From Marinobacter vinifirmus (GTDB lineage Bacteria > Pseudomonadota > Gammaproteobacteria > Pseudomonadales > Oleiphilaceae), in contig NZ_NEFY01000014.1 of the NCBI RefSeq assembly GCF_002258215.1, positions 1 through 64,000 of the forward strand: 64,000 nucleotides of DNA, written 5' to 3'. Both the position numbers and the translations under genes were made by a program. Below are positions 48,315 through 57,664 of this stretch, piece after piece. The number at the start of each line of letters is the position of its first letter. Positions within the stretch are counted from its first letter, which is position 1. The notes under the pieces are model-generated. The model was not told where the DNA came from. It made no database searches and saw only the letters and a program-made list of their open reading frames with translations.

Positions 48315-49961
48315 TCAGATCATCCGGCCCGGATGGGCGAAGGTAATCCGGAACCGGCAGCCGGGCTCGCCGTCTTCGACCAGCGACAGGTGCGCCTGGT
48401 TGGCTTCGCACAGTTCACGGGCCAGGTACAGGCCAAGGCCGGTGCCGCTTTTATCGGTGGTGAAAAACGGCTCGAACACGGAGTTGCGGTGTTCCGGGGC
48501 AATACCGGGGCCGAAATCCTTAACATCCACAAAGGCCCGCTCGCCATCGGCACTGGTGCCTGCGGCTAATTGTATCCTGTTTTGGCCGCTGTGCTGTTTG
48601 CTGTACCGCAAACCGTTGTCACACAGGTTTACCAGCACCTGTTCAACCTGGCTTTTATCGAACCGGGCTGCGGGTATGGCGTCATCGCAGAAGAGTTCAA
48701 TCTGTACGGGGGTGTCGTCGTCCAGGGTTTGCAGGAAGTCTTCCCGGAACTCTTCCAGCCAGTGCCCAACATCCACCAGTTCGGTATCCGCTGCCCGGCG
48801 GCGGGACAAGTCCAGTACGTTTTCGATAATGCCGTTCACCCGTCGGGAATGCCGGCGAATGATATCCAGCATCTGCTGGTCGCCCTTGTCCAGGTTGGGA
48901 GATTCTTCCATCAACTGGGCGGCGTGGCTGATGGCGCCCAGCGGGTTGCGGATTTCATGGGCGATGCCGGCGGTCAGGCGGCCCAGTGAAGCCAGCTTCA
49001 TTTGCTGGGCCTGCTGGGTAACCTTACTCATGTCTTCGATGAACACCAGTATCAGGTCGCCTTGGTCCTGGTCCAGCTGGGTCAGGCTGGCTTGTAATAA
49101 CGGAGAGGTGTTTGACGGCTGGAAGGGCTCGATGCGCCTACCGGGGTTTCTCAACCAGAGTTCCAGGCCCCTTTTCAGGGGCGGGGGCAGTTCCCGGTGG
49201 TGGCCGGATTCGCCCGCCTGGTGGCTGGCGGCGCCGAACAGCAGTTCTTCAGCCGCCGCGTTGGCCAGGCGAATGTACCCGTGCCGGTCCAGTACCAGAA
49301 TGCCGGTGCGCATGCGCTGGATAATTTGCTGGTTGATCTGTTCCAGCTCGGCAATGCTTCTGGCCCGGCTGCTGGCCAGTGCTTCGCTGCGGATCATTCG
49401 CTTGGAGATACCCTGCAGAATCACCGCCGTGGCGAAATACAGGATGCCCAAGGAGCCGGCCCGAACAATGTCGTCGGCACTTTCGTTGATGGTGATTACC
49501 GCCCAGCCGGAGATGCCCAGCGAGCAGATGGCCGCCAGTGCGGCGTAGAAGGTGCCCATGCGGGTGGGGGTCAGGATGTTGCCGGCGGCCACGGCCACAA
49601 TCACCAGGTTGGCCAGCCCGTTGGTAATGCCGGAACTGGCCAGCAGCAAGCCGTGCATCACCAGGATATCTGTGAGTATCGACAGGGTGATATGCCGCTG
49701 CCGGGGCTGGAAGCCGGCCAGCAGGAGCAGGGCGATAAAGCCGTTCAGGGCCAGATAGGAAACCACCCCGGCCTGGTAGTAGTCCAGCCAGCGAAAACGG
49801 GTGTCTGCGGTGAACGGGTCTACAAACAGCAGGGCGACCAGCAACAGGCTGATGACCACCCGGTAGTGGTTGTAGATCCGGAACAGGCGGGCCTGCTGAT
49901 ACTTTGCCGGTGGCCCGAACGGGGAGCGGGCATGGGTTGTGTTGGTAAGCTCGGTTGCCAT
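48315..49961 (-). CDS. pilS: Sensor histidine kinase PilS
   Basis: A 548-residue membrane sensor with six N-terminal transmembrane segments (residues ~30-190), a PAS-like linker (ILVLDRHGYIRLANAAAEELLF), the HisKA box GIAHEIRNPLGAI with the phosphorylated His, and the HATPase domain (N box LCDNGLRYS, G boxes DFGPGIAPE and GTGLGLYLARE). In P. aeruginosa PilS senses unassembled major pilin in the inner membrane. With pilQ disrupted here, that feedback would be expected to act on a blocked system. It is divergent from nadE. Confidence 0.93.
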   Translation of the reverse strand: MATELTNTTHARSPFGPPAKYQQARLFRIYNHYRVVISLLLVALLFVDPFTADTRFRWLDYYQAGVVSYLALNGFIALLLLAGFQPRQRHITLSILTDILVMHGLLLASSGITNGLANLVIVAVAAGNILTPTRMGTFYAALAAICSLGISGWAVITINESADDIVRAGSLGILYFATAVILQGISKRMIRSEALASSRARSIAELEQINQQIIQRMRTGILVLDRHGYIRLANAAAEELLFGAASHQAGESGHHRELPPPLKRGLELWLRNPGRRIEPFQPSNTSPLLQASLTQLDQDQGDLILVFIEDMSKVTQQAQQMKLASLGRLTAGIAHEIRNPLGAISHAAQLMEESPNLDKGDQQMLDIIRRHSRRVNGIIENVLDLSRRRAADTELVDVGHWLEEFREDFLQTLDDDTPVQIELFCDDAIPAARFDKSQVEQVLVNLCDNGLRYSKQHSGQNRIQLAAGTSADGERAFVDVKDFGPGIAPEHRNSVFEPFFTTDKSGTGLGLYLARELCEANQAHLSLVEDGEPGCRFRITFAHPGRMI

Positions 49962-50009
49962 GAAGGGGTTATTGCCTCTGCCCGGAAGAAATCCTTGCCT
50001 TTGCGGGGT

Positions 50010-50015
50010 TATAAT
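50010..50015 (+). promoter_or_regulatory. Candidate -10 element of the nadE promoter
   Basis: A perfect TATAAT preceded by GGGGT lies 37 bases before the nadE start, in the divergent gap with pilS. No clear -35 is visible 17 bases upstream. Confidence 0.45.
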
Positions 50016-50051
50016 AGCCTTTTCATGGCAACAAGTTACAGGAGCCTTTGC

Positions 50052-51716
50052 ATGGCCACACCCGGAACCGCATCCGCCGATTCAGACTCTCCCCGCAAGC
50101 TGCGGGTGGTTATGGCCCAGCTGGACTTTCTGGTTGGAGACATTCCGGGTAATACCGAGCTGGTATTGAAGGCCACGCAGCAGGCCCAGGAGCAGCACCA
50201 GGCAGACATCGTGCTGTTCCCGGAGCTGTGCCTGACCGGCTACCCACCGGAAGACCTGCTACTGCGACCGAGCCTGGACCTGCGCATTACCGAGGCCCTG
50301 GAGCGTTTGCAGCAGGCCAACCTGGAACCGGCCATGGTAATCGGCGCGCCGGTGCGCTCCGGCGGCTTGTTGTATAACGCCGCGGTGGTTGTCGAGAAAG
50401 GCGAAATCCGCGGCCAGTATTTCAAGCGTTGCCCGCCCAATTACCAGGTGTTCGATGAAAAGCGCTACTTCGCCGAAGGCCGCGATACCCTGGTGATGGA
50501 GTTCAAAGGCGTGCCCGTGGGCATCACCGTGTGTGAGGACATCTGGAAAGACGGCCCGCTGGAAGATGCCGCAGCCGCCGGTGCGCAACTGATTCTGAAC
50601 CTGAATGCTTCCCCCTACGATATCGACAAACAGGCCCGGCGCAAGGCGCTGCTGGAACGCAAGGCGGCGGATAACCGGGTGAGCATTGTGTACACAAACC
50701 TGGTGGGCGGGCAGGACGAGCTGGTGTTTGATGGTGGCTCCATGGTGGTCGACCACGCCGGTGCGCTGGCCGTTGAAGCGCCCCAGTTTACCGACGGTCT
50801 GTTCCCGGTGGAATTCCTGTGTGAGCACCACTGCCAGCCAATCTCTCAGCCCTTGCCGGAGGAGCCTTCCCTGGAAGCCAATGTGTACAACGCGCTGGTG
50901 ACCGGTGTTCGGGATTACGTGAACAAGAACGGCTTTAAATCCGTGGTGCTGGGGTTGTCGGGTGGTATCGATTCTGCCGTGACCCTGGCGGTAGCGGCCG
51001 ATGCCCTGGGCAAGGACCGGGTGAGGGCGGTGATGATGCCGTTCCGCTATACCTCCAGCGCCAGTCTGGAAGATGCGGAGGCTCAGGCCACGGCCATGGG
51101 CGTTCAGTACGATGTGTTTTCCATCGAGCCTATGTACGACGTGTTCATGCAAACCCTGGCCAAGCCCTTTGAAGGCACGAGGCCGGATACCACGGAAGAA
51201 AACCTGCAGGCCCGCCTGCGGGGCGTGTTGCTGATGTCACTGTCCAACAAGTTCGGTTCTCTGGTGCTGACCACCGGTAACAAGAGCGAGATGGCAGTGG
51301 GTTATTCCACCCTGTACGGCGACATGGCCGGCGGTTTCGATGTGCTGAAAGATGTGCCGAAAACCCTGGTGTTCCGCCTGGCCTGGTACCGCAACAGCCT
51401 GTCGCAGGTCATTCCGGAGCGGGTGATTACCCGGCCGCCGTCCGCAGAGCTGGCGCCGGATCAGAAAGACGAGGACAGCCTGCCGGGATACGACATTCTG
51501 GACCAGATCCTGAACCTGTACGTAGAGCGTGATTACAGTGCTGAGGCCATTGTGGCGGAAGGTTTCGAGCGGGCGGATGTCGAACGGGTGGTAAGGCTGG
51601 TGGATATCAACGAATACAAGCGCCGGCAGGCACCCATCGGGGTGCGCATCACCGAGCGCGGATTTGGCAAAGACCGCCGGTATCCGATTACCAACGGCTG
51701 GAAAATTGGCAAGTAA
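50052..51716 (+). CDS. nadE: Glutamine-dependent NAD+ synthetase
   Basis: Amidates deamido-NAD to NAD with ATP, using ammonia from glutamine. The 554-residue protein has an N-terminal nitrilase/glutaminase domain with the triad in [12 protein letters not shown] (Glu), QYFKRCPPNYQVFDEKRYF (Lys) and GITVCEDIW (Cys). The synthetase domain carries the ATP loop GLSGGIDSAVT and TTGNKSEMAVGYSTLYGDMAGGF. AGGAG seven bases before the ATG at 50052 sets the start; the long open frame upstream runs antisense to pilS. It stands alone and converges with bamD. Confidence 0.96.
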   Translation: MATPGTASADSDSPRKLRVVMAQLDFLVGDIPGNTELVLKATQQAQEQHQADIVLFPELCLTGYPPEDLLLRPSLDLRITEALERLQQANLEPAMVIGAPVRSGGLLYNAAVVVEKGEIRGQYFKRCPPNYQVFDEKRYFAEGRDTLVMEFKGVPVGITVCEDIWKDGPLEDAAAAGAQLILNLNASPYDIDKQARRKALLERKAADNRVSIVYTNLVGGQDELVFDGGSMVVDHAGALAVEAPQFTDGLFPVEFLCEHHCQPISQPLPEEPSLEANVYNALVTGVRDYVNKNGFKSVVLGLSGGIDSAVTLAVAADALGKDRVRAVMMPFRYTSSASLEDAEAQATAMGVQYDVFSIEPMYDVFMQTLAKPFEGTRPDTTEENLQARLRGVLLMSLSNKFGSLVLTTGNKSEMAVGYSTLYGDMAGGFDVLKDVPKTLVFRLAWYRNSLSQVIPERVITRPPSAELAPDQKDEDSLPGYDILDQILNLYVERDYSAEAIVAEGFERADVERVVRLVDINEYKRRQAPIGVRITERGFGKDRRYPITNGWKIGK

Positions 51717-51727
51717 GGCCGTAGGCC

Positions 51728-52561
51728 TTACTCGTCGCCCATCAGGCCGAAGGTGACCACGTTGGTGAGGGACCGGTTCTGGCGCCGCAGGCGGTCAGAC
51801 TGGAACTCACCGTTCTCATCGAAGGCTTCGCTATTGGGGAAGTTCTGGCGCAGGGTAGCGATGGCATCGCTGGCGCCTTTCTTCAGGTCCATAAAGCGGA
51901 AGGTGTCGGCCAGCAGAATCAGTGCTTCTTCAACGGCCGGGGAAGACGGGAAGTTCTCCACCACGTACCGTGCCCGGTTGTTGGCCGCCACAAAGGCCTC
52001 ACGCTTGATGTAGTAGCGGGCTGCGTGCAGTTCCAGTTCGGCCATGCGGTTGCGGATGGCGATCATGCGCTGGCGGGCATCCGGGGCGTATTCGCTGTCC
52101 GGGAAGCGGTTCAGCAGCTGGGAGAAATCCCGGAACGCCTGCAACTGTTCGCCGGGGCTGCGGGCGGCCACATCAATCGGGAAGTAGCGGGCAGCCAGGC
52201 CCATGTCCAGGTTGTAAGACGCCAGGCCGCGCATGTACATGGCGTAGTCCAGGTGGTCGCTCTGGGGGTTCAGGCGCATAAAGCGGTCAGCCGCCGCCCG
52301 GGAGCCCTCCAGGTCCAGGTTCTGGTAGCGGGCGAAGATCAGGTCCAGCTGGGCCTGTTCGGCGTAGCGGCCGAACGGGTAGTAGGTTTCCAGGGCGTCC
52401 AGGTTTTCTTCGGCTTCGTTGAAGTTGCCGGAGTTCATGGCCTGGCGGGCGTTGTCGTAGTACGTCTCTTCCGGCAGTACTTCCACTTCACGATTAGAGG
52501 CGCAGCCGCTGGCCAGCGCAATGATAGTGGAAATTAGCAGTAATCGGACAACTGATCTCAT
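51728..52561 (-). CDS. bamD: Outer-membrane assembly lipoprotein BamD
   Basis: A 277-residue essential lipoprotein of the BAM complex that inserts beta-barrel proteins. It has a signal peptide with lipobox LASGC and five TPR-type repeats (YYDNARQAMNSGNFNEAEENLDALETYYPFGRYAEQAQLDL and so on, seen in pieces). The lower part of the chain has LLNRFPDSEYAPDARQRMIAI. The start at 52561 was chosen because the signal peptide begins there; the open frame extends upstream antisense to rluD. It is divergent from rluD, the classic bamD-rluD pair. Confidence 0.96.
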   Translation of the reverse strand: MRSVVRLLLISTIIALASGCASNREVEVLPEETYYDNARQAMNSGNFNEAEENLDALETYYPFGRYAEQAQLDLIFARYQNLDLEGSRAAADRFMRLNPQSDHLDYAMYMRGLASYNLDMGLAARYFPIDVAARSPGEQLQAFRDFSQLLNRFPDSEYAPDARQRMIAIRNRMAELELHAARYYIKREAFVAANNRARYVVENFPSSPAVEEALILLADTFRFMDLKKGASDAIATLRQNFPNSEAFDENGEFQSDRLRRQNRSLTNVVTFGLMGDE

Positions 52562-52573
52562 GCCGGAATCCCG

Positions 52574-52579
52574 TATAAT
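52574..52579 (+). promoter_or_regulatory. Candidate -10 element for rluD in the bamD-rluD gap
   Basis: TATAAT in CCGTATAATGG lies 46 bases before the rluD start, within a 63-bp divergent gap, so promoters of both genes must overlap here. No convincing -35 was found. Confidence 0.4.
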
Positions 52580-52624
52580 GGTCGCAACTTGAATGAACCC
52601 CGCATTGTAGCAAAAAGAGGCCGA

Positions 52625-53602
52625 ATGTCTTCCGATAACCGTATTACCGGACATTACACCATCCCCCCGGAACTGAGCGACCGGCGGCTGGATCAGGCTG
52701 CGGCCGAACTCATGCCCGAGCATTCCCGCTCGCGCCTGCAGTCCTGGATCAAAAGCGGGGCGCTCACGGTGAACGGCGAAGCCCGCAAGCCCAGGGACAA
52801 AGTCATGATGGATGACGTTCTGGAGCTGGACGCCGAGCCGGAAGTGCAGGTTACCTGGGAAGCCGAGCCGATCACCCTGGATATCGTTTATGAAGACGAG
52901 CACCTGCTGGTGATCAACAAGCCCGCCGGGCTGGTGGTTCACCCAGCTGCCGGCCACGCCGATGGCACGCTGGTGAATGCGCTGCTGAACTATGCGCCGG
53001 AAGTGGAAAACCTGCCCCGGGCCGGCATTGTGCACCGGCTGGATAAAGACACCTCCGGCATTATGGTGGTGGCCCGCAGCCTGATTGCCCACACCTCGCT
53101 GGTCAACCAGCTGCAGGAACGCACCATGGGCCGGGAATACGAGGCCGTGGTAGTGGGTTCTCTTACCGGTGGCGCTACGGTGGATGCGCCCATTGGCCGG
53201 CACCCGCAGGATCGTAAACGCATGGCGGTGGTGTCGTCTGGCAAGCCGGCGGTGACTCATTACCGGCTGATTGAGCGCTTTGCCGCCCACACCCACGTTC
53301 GTTGCAAGCTGGAAAGCGGCCGCACGCACCAGATTCGGGTACACATGACCCACGTGCGCCATCCGCTGGTAGGTGATCCTGTTTATGGCGGTCGTCTGCG
53401 TTTGCCCAAAGGCACCACCGAAGAGTTGCGGGATGTGCTGGCGGCATTCCATCGCCAGGCCCTGCACGCCCGGCAGCTGACCCTGGAGCATCCGGAAACC
53501 GGTGAGATTCTGAGCTGGGAAGTGCCCCTGCCGGAAGACATGGTTCACCTGATCGAAACCCTGCGCAAGCATGCCCGGGAACTGGAAGAGAATGATTACT
53601 GA
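52625..53602 (+). CDS. rluD: 23S rRNA pseudouridine synthase RluD
   Basis: Forms pseudouridines 1911, 1915 and 1917 in helix 69 of 23S rRNA in characterised homologs. The 325-residue protein has an N-terminal S4 domain (RLDQAAAELMPEHSRSRLQSWIKSG) and a catalytic domain with the nucleophile Asp in HRLDKDTSGIMVVAR. The RTHQIRVH and HPLVGDPVYG motifs are also present. The ATG at 52625, preceded by AGAGG, gives the family N-terminus. Its 3' end overlaps pgeF by 11 bases, the widespread rluD-yfiH arrangement. Confidence 0.96.
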   Translation: MSSDNRITGHYTIPPELSDRRLDQAAAELMPEHSRSRLQSWIKSGALTVNGEARKPRDKVMMDDVLELDAEPEVQVTWEAEPITLDIVYEDEHLLVINKPAGLVVHPAAGHADGTLVNALLNYAPEVENLPRAGIVHRLDKDTSGIMVVARSLIAHTSLVNQLQERTMGREYEAVVVGSLTGGATVDAPIGRHPQDRKRMAVVSSGKPAVTHYRLIERFAAHTHVRCKLESGRTHQIRVHMTHVRHPLVGDPVYGGRLRLPKGTTEELRDVLAAFHRQALHARQLTLEHPETGEILSWEVPLPEDMVHLIETLRKHARELEENDY

Positions 53603-54347
53603 GCACGACGTACTGCGCCCGGACTGGCCTGCGCCACGCCGGGTGCGGGCATTGTGCACTACCCGCAAGGGTGGCGTCAGCCGGCCGCCCTGGCACAGCC
53701 TGAATCTGGGCGATCACGTGGGTGATAATTCTGGCCACGTGCAGGAAAACCGCCAAACCCTGGCCCGCTTCGCCGGGCTGGATAGCAATCGCATTGGTTG
53801 GCTGAATCAGGTGCATGGCACCGAAGTGGTTGAATTAACGCCTGCCACCGTGGGCTCCCGCCCGGATGCAGACGCCAGCTTTACCCGTATTCCCGGAATG
53901 GCCTGCGCCATCCTGACGGCTGACTGCCTGCCGGTGCTGCTGGCGGACCGCAAAGGCACGGTGGTGGGCGCGGCCCACGCCGGCTGGCGCAGCCTGTGTG
54001 GCGGTGTACTGGAAAACCTGGTGGCCGCCATGGCGGTGGAGCCTTCGGAGCTGGTGGCCTGGATGGGCCCCGCCATAGGCCCGAAGCAGTTCGAAGTGGG
54101 CCCGGAAGTGCGCGAAGCCTTTATCGAGCAGTCCCCGGAAGCCGCTAATGCCTTCAAATCAGCCGGTGCCCGCCCCGGCCATTTCATGGCCGACATCTAC
54201 CACCTTGCCCGCCAACGCTTGCGGCACGCCGGGGTTAGCTCGGTATCTGGCGGTAGCCTGTGCACCGTGCGTGACCAGGACTGGTTTTTCTCCTACCGCC
54301 GCGATGGCCAGACTGGCCGTATGGCGTCGATTATTTGGCTGGGCTGA
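53592..54347 (+). CDS. pgeF: Polyphenol oxidase/purine nucleosidase-family protein PgeF (YfiH)
   Basis: A 251-residue laccase-domain (DUF152) protein. E. coli YfiH acts in peptidoglycan quality control by acting on misincorporated UDP-MurNAc-serine, and related proteins have purine nucleosidase or polyphenol oxidase activity. The metal-binding histidines and cysteine are in NQVHGTEVVEL, ILTADCLPVLLAD and GAAHAGWRSLCGGV. The ATG at 53592 overlaps rluD; a longer frame from 53571 is less likely. Which substrate is used here cannot be read. Confidence 0.92.
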   Translation: MITEHDVLRPDWPAPRRVRALCTTRKGGVSRPPWHSLNLGDHVGDNSGHVQENRQTLARFAGLDSNRIGWLNQVHGTEVVELTPATVGSRPDADASFTRIPGMACAILTADCLPVLLADRKGTVVGAAHAGWRSLCGGVLENLVAAMAVEPSELVAWMGPAIGPKQFEVGPEVREAFIEQSPEAANAFKSAGARPGHFMADIYHLARQRLRHAGVSSVSGGSLCTVRDQDWFFSYRRDGQTGRMASIIWLG

Positions 54348-54398
54348 CCGGCCGAAGCTGACGGCCGTCAAGTTTTCGTCGAAATAGTCAGCCCCCAG

Positions 54399-54426
54399 CT
54401 TGAAGTCCCCCTACCTGCCCCTACAT
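54399..54426 (+). promoter_or_regulatory. Sigma-32 heat-shock promoter of clpB
   Basis: CTTGAAG (54399-54405) and CCCCTACAT (54418-54426) are 12 bases apart. This is close to the sigma-32 consensus CTTGAAA-N(11-16)-CCCCATnT and lies about 80 bases before the clpB start. It fits the heat-shock regulation known for clpB. Confidence 0.75.
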
Positions 54427-54505
54427 TAAATGTCAAAGCAATCGGAATACGCCGAAGGCAGAGCGCCGTGGAGCGTATTCGCAAAAATTTCGGGGAACTG
54501 AACTC

Positions 54506-57082
54506 ATGAGAATCGACAAGCTGACCAGCAAACTGCAGTCCGCCCTGGCGGATGCGCAGTCGATCGCGGTAGGCAAAGACCATAATTTTATCGAGCCGGT
54601 GCATCTTATGCAGGCACTGCTCGATCAGCAGGGCGGATCGGTAAAGCCGCTGCTGCAACAGGTGGGTGCAGAGGCTGGCCGGGTGCGCCAGGCCGTCGCC
54701 CAGGAAATTGAAAACCTGCCGGAAGTGCAGGGCAACGCCGGCGATGTGTCGGTATCCAACGACCTCGGCCGGCTGCTGAATATGGCAGACAAGCAGGCCC
54801 AGAAGCGGGGCGACCAGTTTGTTTCCAGCGAGTTGATCTTGCTGGCGGCGCTGGAAGACCGGGGTTCTCTGGGCCGCATTCTGCGGGAGCAGGGCGTAGA
54901 CAAAGCCGCCCTGGAAAAAGCTATTGATCAGGTGCGTGGTGGTGAAACCGTGAATGATGCAGGTGCAGAAGAAAATCGTCAGGCGTTGTCCAAGTACACC
55001 ATCGACCTGACCGAACGGGCCGAACAAGGCAAGCTGGACCCGGTGATCGGTCGGGACGATGAAATCCGCCGTACCATCCAGGTGCTGCAGCGCCGGCGCA
55101 AGAATAACCCGGTGCTGATCGGTGAACCGGGCGTGGGTAAGACTGCCATTGTGGAAGGCCTCGCCCAGCGCATTGTGAACGGCGAAGTGCCCGATGGCCT
55201 GAAAGACAAGAAGGTGCTGTCCCTGGATATGGGCTCGCTGATTGCCGGCGCCAAGTTTCGGGGCGAGTTCGAGGAGCGCCTGAAGGCGGTGCTGAACGAG
55301 CTGTCGAAGCAGGAAGGGCAGATCATCCTGTTCATCGACGAGATTCACACTATGGTGGGCGCCGGTAAGGCGGAAGGCTCCATGGACGCCGGCAACATGC
55401 TCAAGCCGGCTCTGGCCCGGGGTGAGCTGCACTGCGTGGGTGCCACTACCCTGAATGAATACCGGGAAAACATCGAGAAAGACGCCGCCCTTGAGCGCCG
55501 GTTCCAGAAGGTGCTGGTCTCCGAGCCCAGCGAGGAAGACACCATTGCCATCCTGCGGGGCCTGAAAGAGCGTTACGAAGTGCACCACGGGGTTGAGGTA
55601 ACTGACGGCGCCATTATTGCTGCCGCCAAGTTGTCGCATCGCTACATCACCGACCGCCAGTTGCCGGACAAGGCTATCGACCTGGTGGATGAAGCCGCCA
55701 GTCAGATCCGCATGGAGATGGATTCCAAGCCGGAAGCGCTGGACCGCCTTGAGCGCCGCCTGATTCAGCTGAAGATCGAGCGCGAGGCCTTGAAGAAAGA
55801 GAAAGACGACGCCTCCAAGAAGCGACTGGCGGAGTTGTCGGATGTGATTGCCGGCGTGGAACGGGAATACTCGGACCTCGAAGAAGTGTGGAATGCCGAG
55901 AAAGCTGCCCTGCACGGCTCCCAGAAGATCAAGAGCGACCTGGAGCAGGCGCGCATTGACCTGGAAACTGCCCGCCGTTCCGGTGACCTGGGGCGGATGT
56001 CGGAACTTCAGTACGGCAAGATTCCGGAACTGGAGCGCCAGCTGGAAATGGCCGGCCAGGCCGAGATGCAGAAGATGGAACTGCTGCGTAATCGGGTAAC
56101 CGATGAGGAAATCGCCGAAATCGTCTCCAAGTGGACCGGTATTCCGGTGTCCAAGATGCTGGAAGGCGAGCGCGACAAGCTGATGCGCATGGAAGAGGCG
56201 CTGCACGGCCGGGTGATTGGCCAGGAAGAAGCGGTGGAAGCAGTGTCTAACGCCGTGCGCCGGTCCCGGGCCGGGTTGTCGGACCCGAACCGTCCCAACG
56301 GCTCCTTCCTGTTCCTCGGCCCCACGGGTGTGGGCAAAACCGAACTGTGCAAGGCGCTGGCGTCGTTCCTGTTCGATACCGAAGAAGCGATGGTGCGCAT
56401 CGATATGTCCGAGTTCATGGAGAAGCACTCCGTGGCCCGGCTGATTGGCGCGCCTCCCGGATACGTGGGTTACGAAGAGGGTGGTTACCTGACCGAAGCG
56501 GTGCGCCGCCGGCCCTATTCCGTGCTGTTGCTGGATGAGGTAGAGAAAGCCCACCCGGATGTCTTTAACATCCTGCTGCAGGTGCTGGACGACGGCCGCC
56601 TGACCGATGGCCAGGGCCGCACCGTGGACTTCCGCAACACCGTGATTGTGATGACCTCCAACCTGGGCTCTCACATCATTCAGGAGAAAGCGGGCGAGGA
56701 GAACTACGAAGACATGAAGTCTGCGGTGATGGAAGTGGTGGGTACTCACTTCCGCCCCGAGTTCATCAACCGTGTGGATGAAGTGGTGGTGTTCCATCCG
56801 CTGGCGGAAAACCAGATCCAGGGCATTGCCCGCATCCAGATCGGGAACCTGGCGCAGCGCCTGAAGGATCAGGACATGAAGCTGGAGATCGCCGAAGATG
56901 CCATGCAACTGCTGGCCGAGGTGGGCTACGATCCGGTCTACGGTGCCCGTCCGCTGAAGCGGGCGATCCAGCGGCTGATCGAAAATCCGCTGGCGCAGAA
57001 GCTGCTGAAAGGGGAATTTATGCCGGGGGATACCATCGTGGCGACGGTTCAGGACAACGCCGTGGTGTTTGCTCGCAAGTAA
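54506..57082 (+). CDS. clpB: ATP-dependent disaggregase ClpB
   Basis: A 858-residue Hsp104-type AAA+ chaperone that extracts proteins from aggregates together with DnaK. It has an N-terminal Clp repeat domain and NBD1 with Walker [10 protein letters not shown] (~206). The coiled-coil M domain (~405-530, [21 protein letters not shown]..) marks ClpB, and NBD2 has Walker [10 protein letters not shown]. There is no ClpP-binding loop motif in the expected place. The M domain separates it from ClpA/ClpC. Expression from the sigma-32-like promoter at 54399 is likely; the terminator at 57131 ends it. Confidence 0.97.
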   Translation: MRIDKLTSKLQSALADAQSIAVGKDHNFIEPVHLMQALLDQQGGSVKPLLQQVGAEAGRVRQAVAQEIENLPEVQGNAGDVSVSNDLGRLLNMADKQAQKRGDQFVSSELILLAALEDRGSLGRILREQGVDKAALEKAIDQVRGGETVNDAGAEENRQALSKYTIDLTERAEQGKLDPVIGRDDEIRRTIQVLQRRRKNNPVLIGEPGVGKTAIVEGLAQRIVNGEVPDGLKDKKVLSLDMGSLIAGAKFRGEFEERLKAVLNELSKQEGQIILFIDEIHTMVGAGKAEGSMDAGNMLKPALARGELHCVGATTLNEYRENIEKDAALERRFQKVLVSEPSEEDTIAILRGLKERYEVHHGVEVTDGAIIAAAKLSHRYITDRQLPDKAIDLVDEAASQIRMEMDSKPEALDRLERRLIQLKIEREALKKEKDDASKKRLAELSDVIAGVEREYSDLEEVWNAEKAALHGSQKIKSDLEQARIDLETARRSGDLGRMSELQYGKIPELERQLEMAGQAEMQKMELLRNRVTDEEIAEIVSKWTGIPVSKMLEGERDKLMRMEEALHGRVIGQEEAVEAVSNAVRRSRAGLSDPNRPNGSFLFLGPTGVGKTELCKALASFLFDTEEAMVRIDMSEFMEKHSVARLIGAPPGYVGYEEGGYLTEAVRRRPYSVLLLDEVEKAHPDVFNILLQVLDDGRLTDGQGRTVDFRNTVIVMTSNLGSHIIQEKAGEENYEDMKSAVMEVVGTHFRPEFINRVDEVVVFHPLAENQIQGIARIQIGNLAQRLKDQDMKLEIAEDAMQLLAEVGYDPVYGARPLKRAIQRLIENPLAQKLLKGEFMPGDTIVATVQDNAVVFARK

Positions 57083-57130
57083 TTGCTGCGCAGTGCCGGG
57101 GCTTCGTGGCCCCGGCTATCAACCGGGAAC

Positions 57131-57165
57131 AAAAAAGCCAGTCGGGTTGCCCGGCTGGCTTTTTT
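57131..57165. terminator. Bidirectional terminator between clpB and the DUF4124 gene
   Basis: AAAAAAGCCAGTCGGG (57131-57146) pairs with CCCGGCTGGCTTTTTT (57150-57165) with one wobble, with A and T runs on both sides. It serves both converging genes. Confidence 0.92.
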
Positions 57166-57169
57166 TGAC

Positions 57170-57664
57170 TCAGCGCTGTTCTGCGGGCTCTTGCTGTTCT
57201 TCCCGCTCGTCCATAGGCCCGCAATTTTCCGCTGCCACTTCTTCGAACTTCTTGCGCTGCTCTTCAATTTCTTCCGGCGTGAGATAGCGCATCTCGCCGT
57301 TTTCTTCTACCCGGATCCTGGCATTGCTGTTGATCACCTCCAGGTTGGAGCGGGCGGTGGCGCAGTTGGCTTCACGCTGTTTGCGCAGGGCTTCTTCCTG
57401 GGCCGTTTCCTGGCGCTGCCGGGCTTCGTCCTGCTGGCGCTCCTGGATTTCCTGAACCTGCTGTTGCGGGCTCACCCGGCTGGCCTGGCCGCCGGAACTC
57501 TTGCCGGTGCGCACGTTAACGATCTCTGCAGATGCACCATTAGGCTGGCGATCCCCGAAGTGGGTTACGCCGCTGTCGTCGGTCCATTTGTATACGGAGG
57601 CACCGGCGGCGAAGCCCGGGGCGGCGGCCATGATCGCGGCCAGCATCAGGATTTTTCGATTCAT
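57170..57664 (-). CDS. Exported DUF4124-domain protein
   Basis: A 164-residue secreted or periplasmic protein. The signal peptide is MNRKILMLAAIMAAAPGFAAG, here counted as residues 1-20 or so. The DUF4124 motif is SVYKWTDDSGVTHFGDRQPN. A long Gln/Glu/Arg-rich segment follows (~70-120, likely coiled coil: QQQVQEIQERQQDEARQRQE), and a C-terminal part has single cysteines (REANCATARSN, AAENCGPM) that could form a disulphide. Start at 57664 is set by the signal peptide. Function is unknown; DUF4124 proteins are common periplasmic proteins of gammaproteobacteria. Confidence 0.85.
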   Translation of the reverse strand: MNRKILMLAAIMAAAPGFAAGASVYKWTDDSGVTHFGDRQPNGASAEIVNVRTGKSSGGQASRVSPQQQVQEIQERQQDEARQRQETAQEEALRKQREANCATARSNLEVINSNARIRVEENGEMRYLTPEEIEEQRKKFEEVAAENCGPMDEREEQQEPAEQR

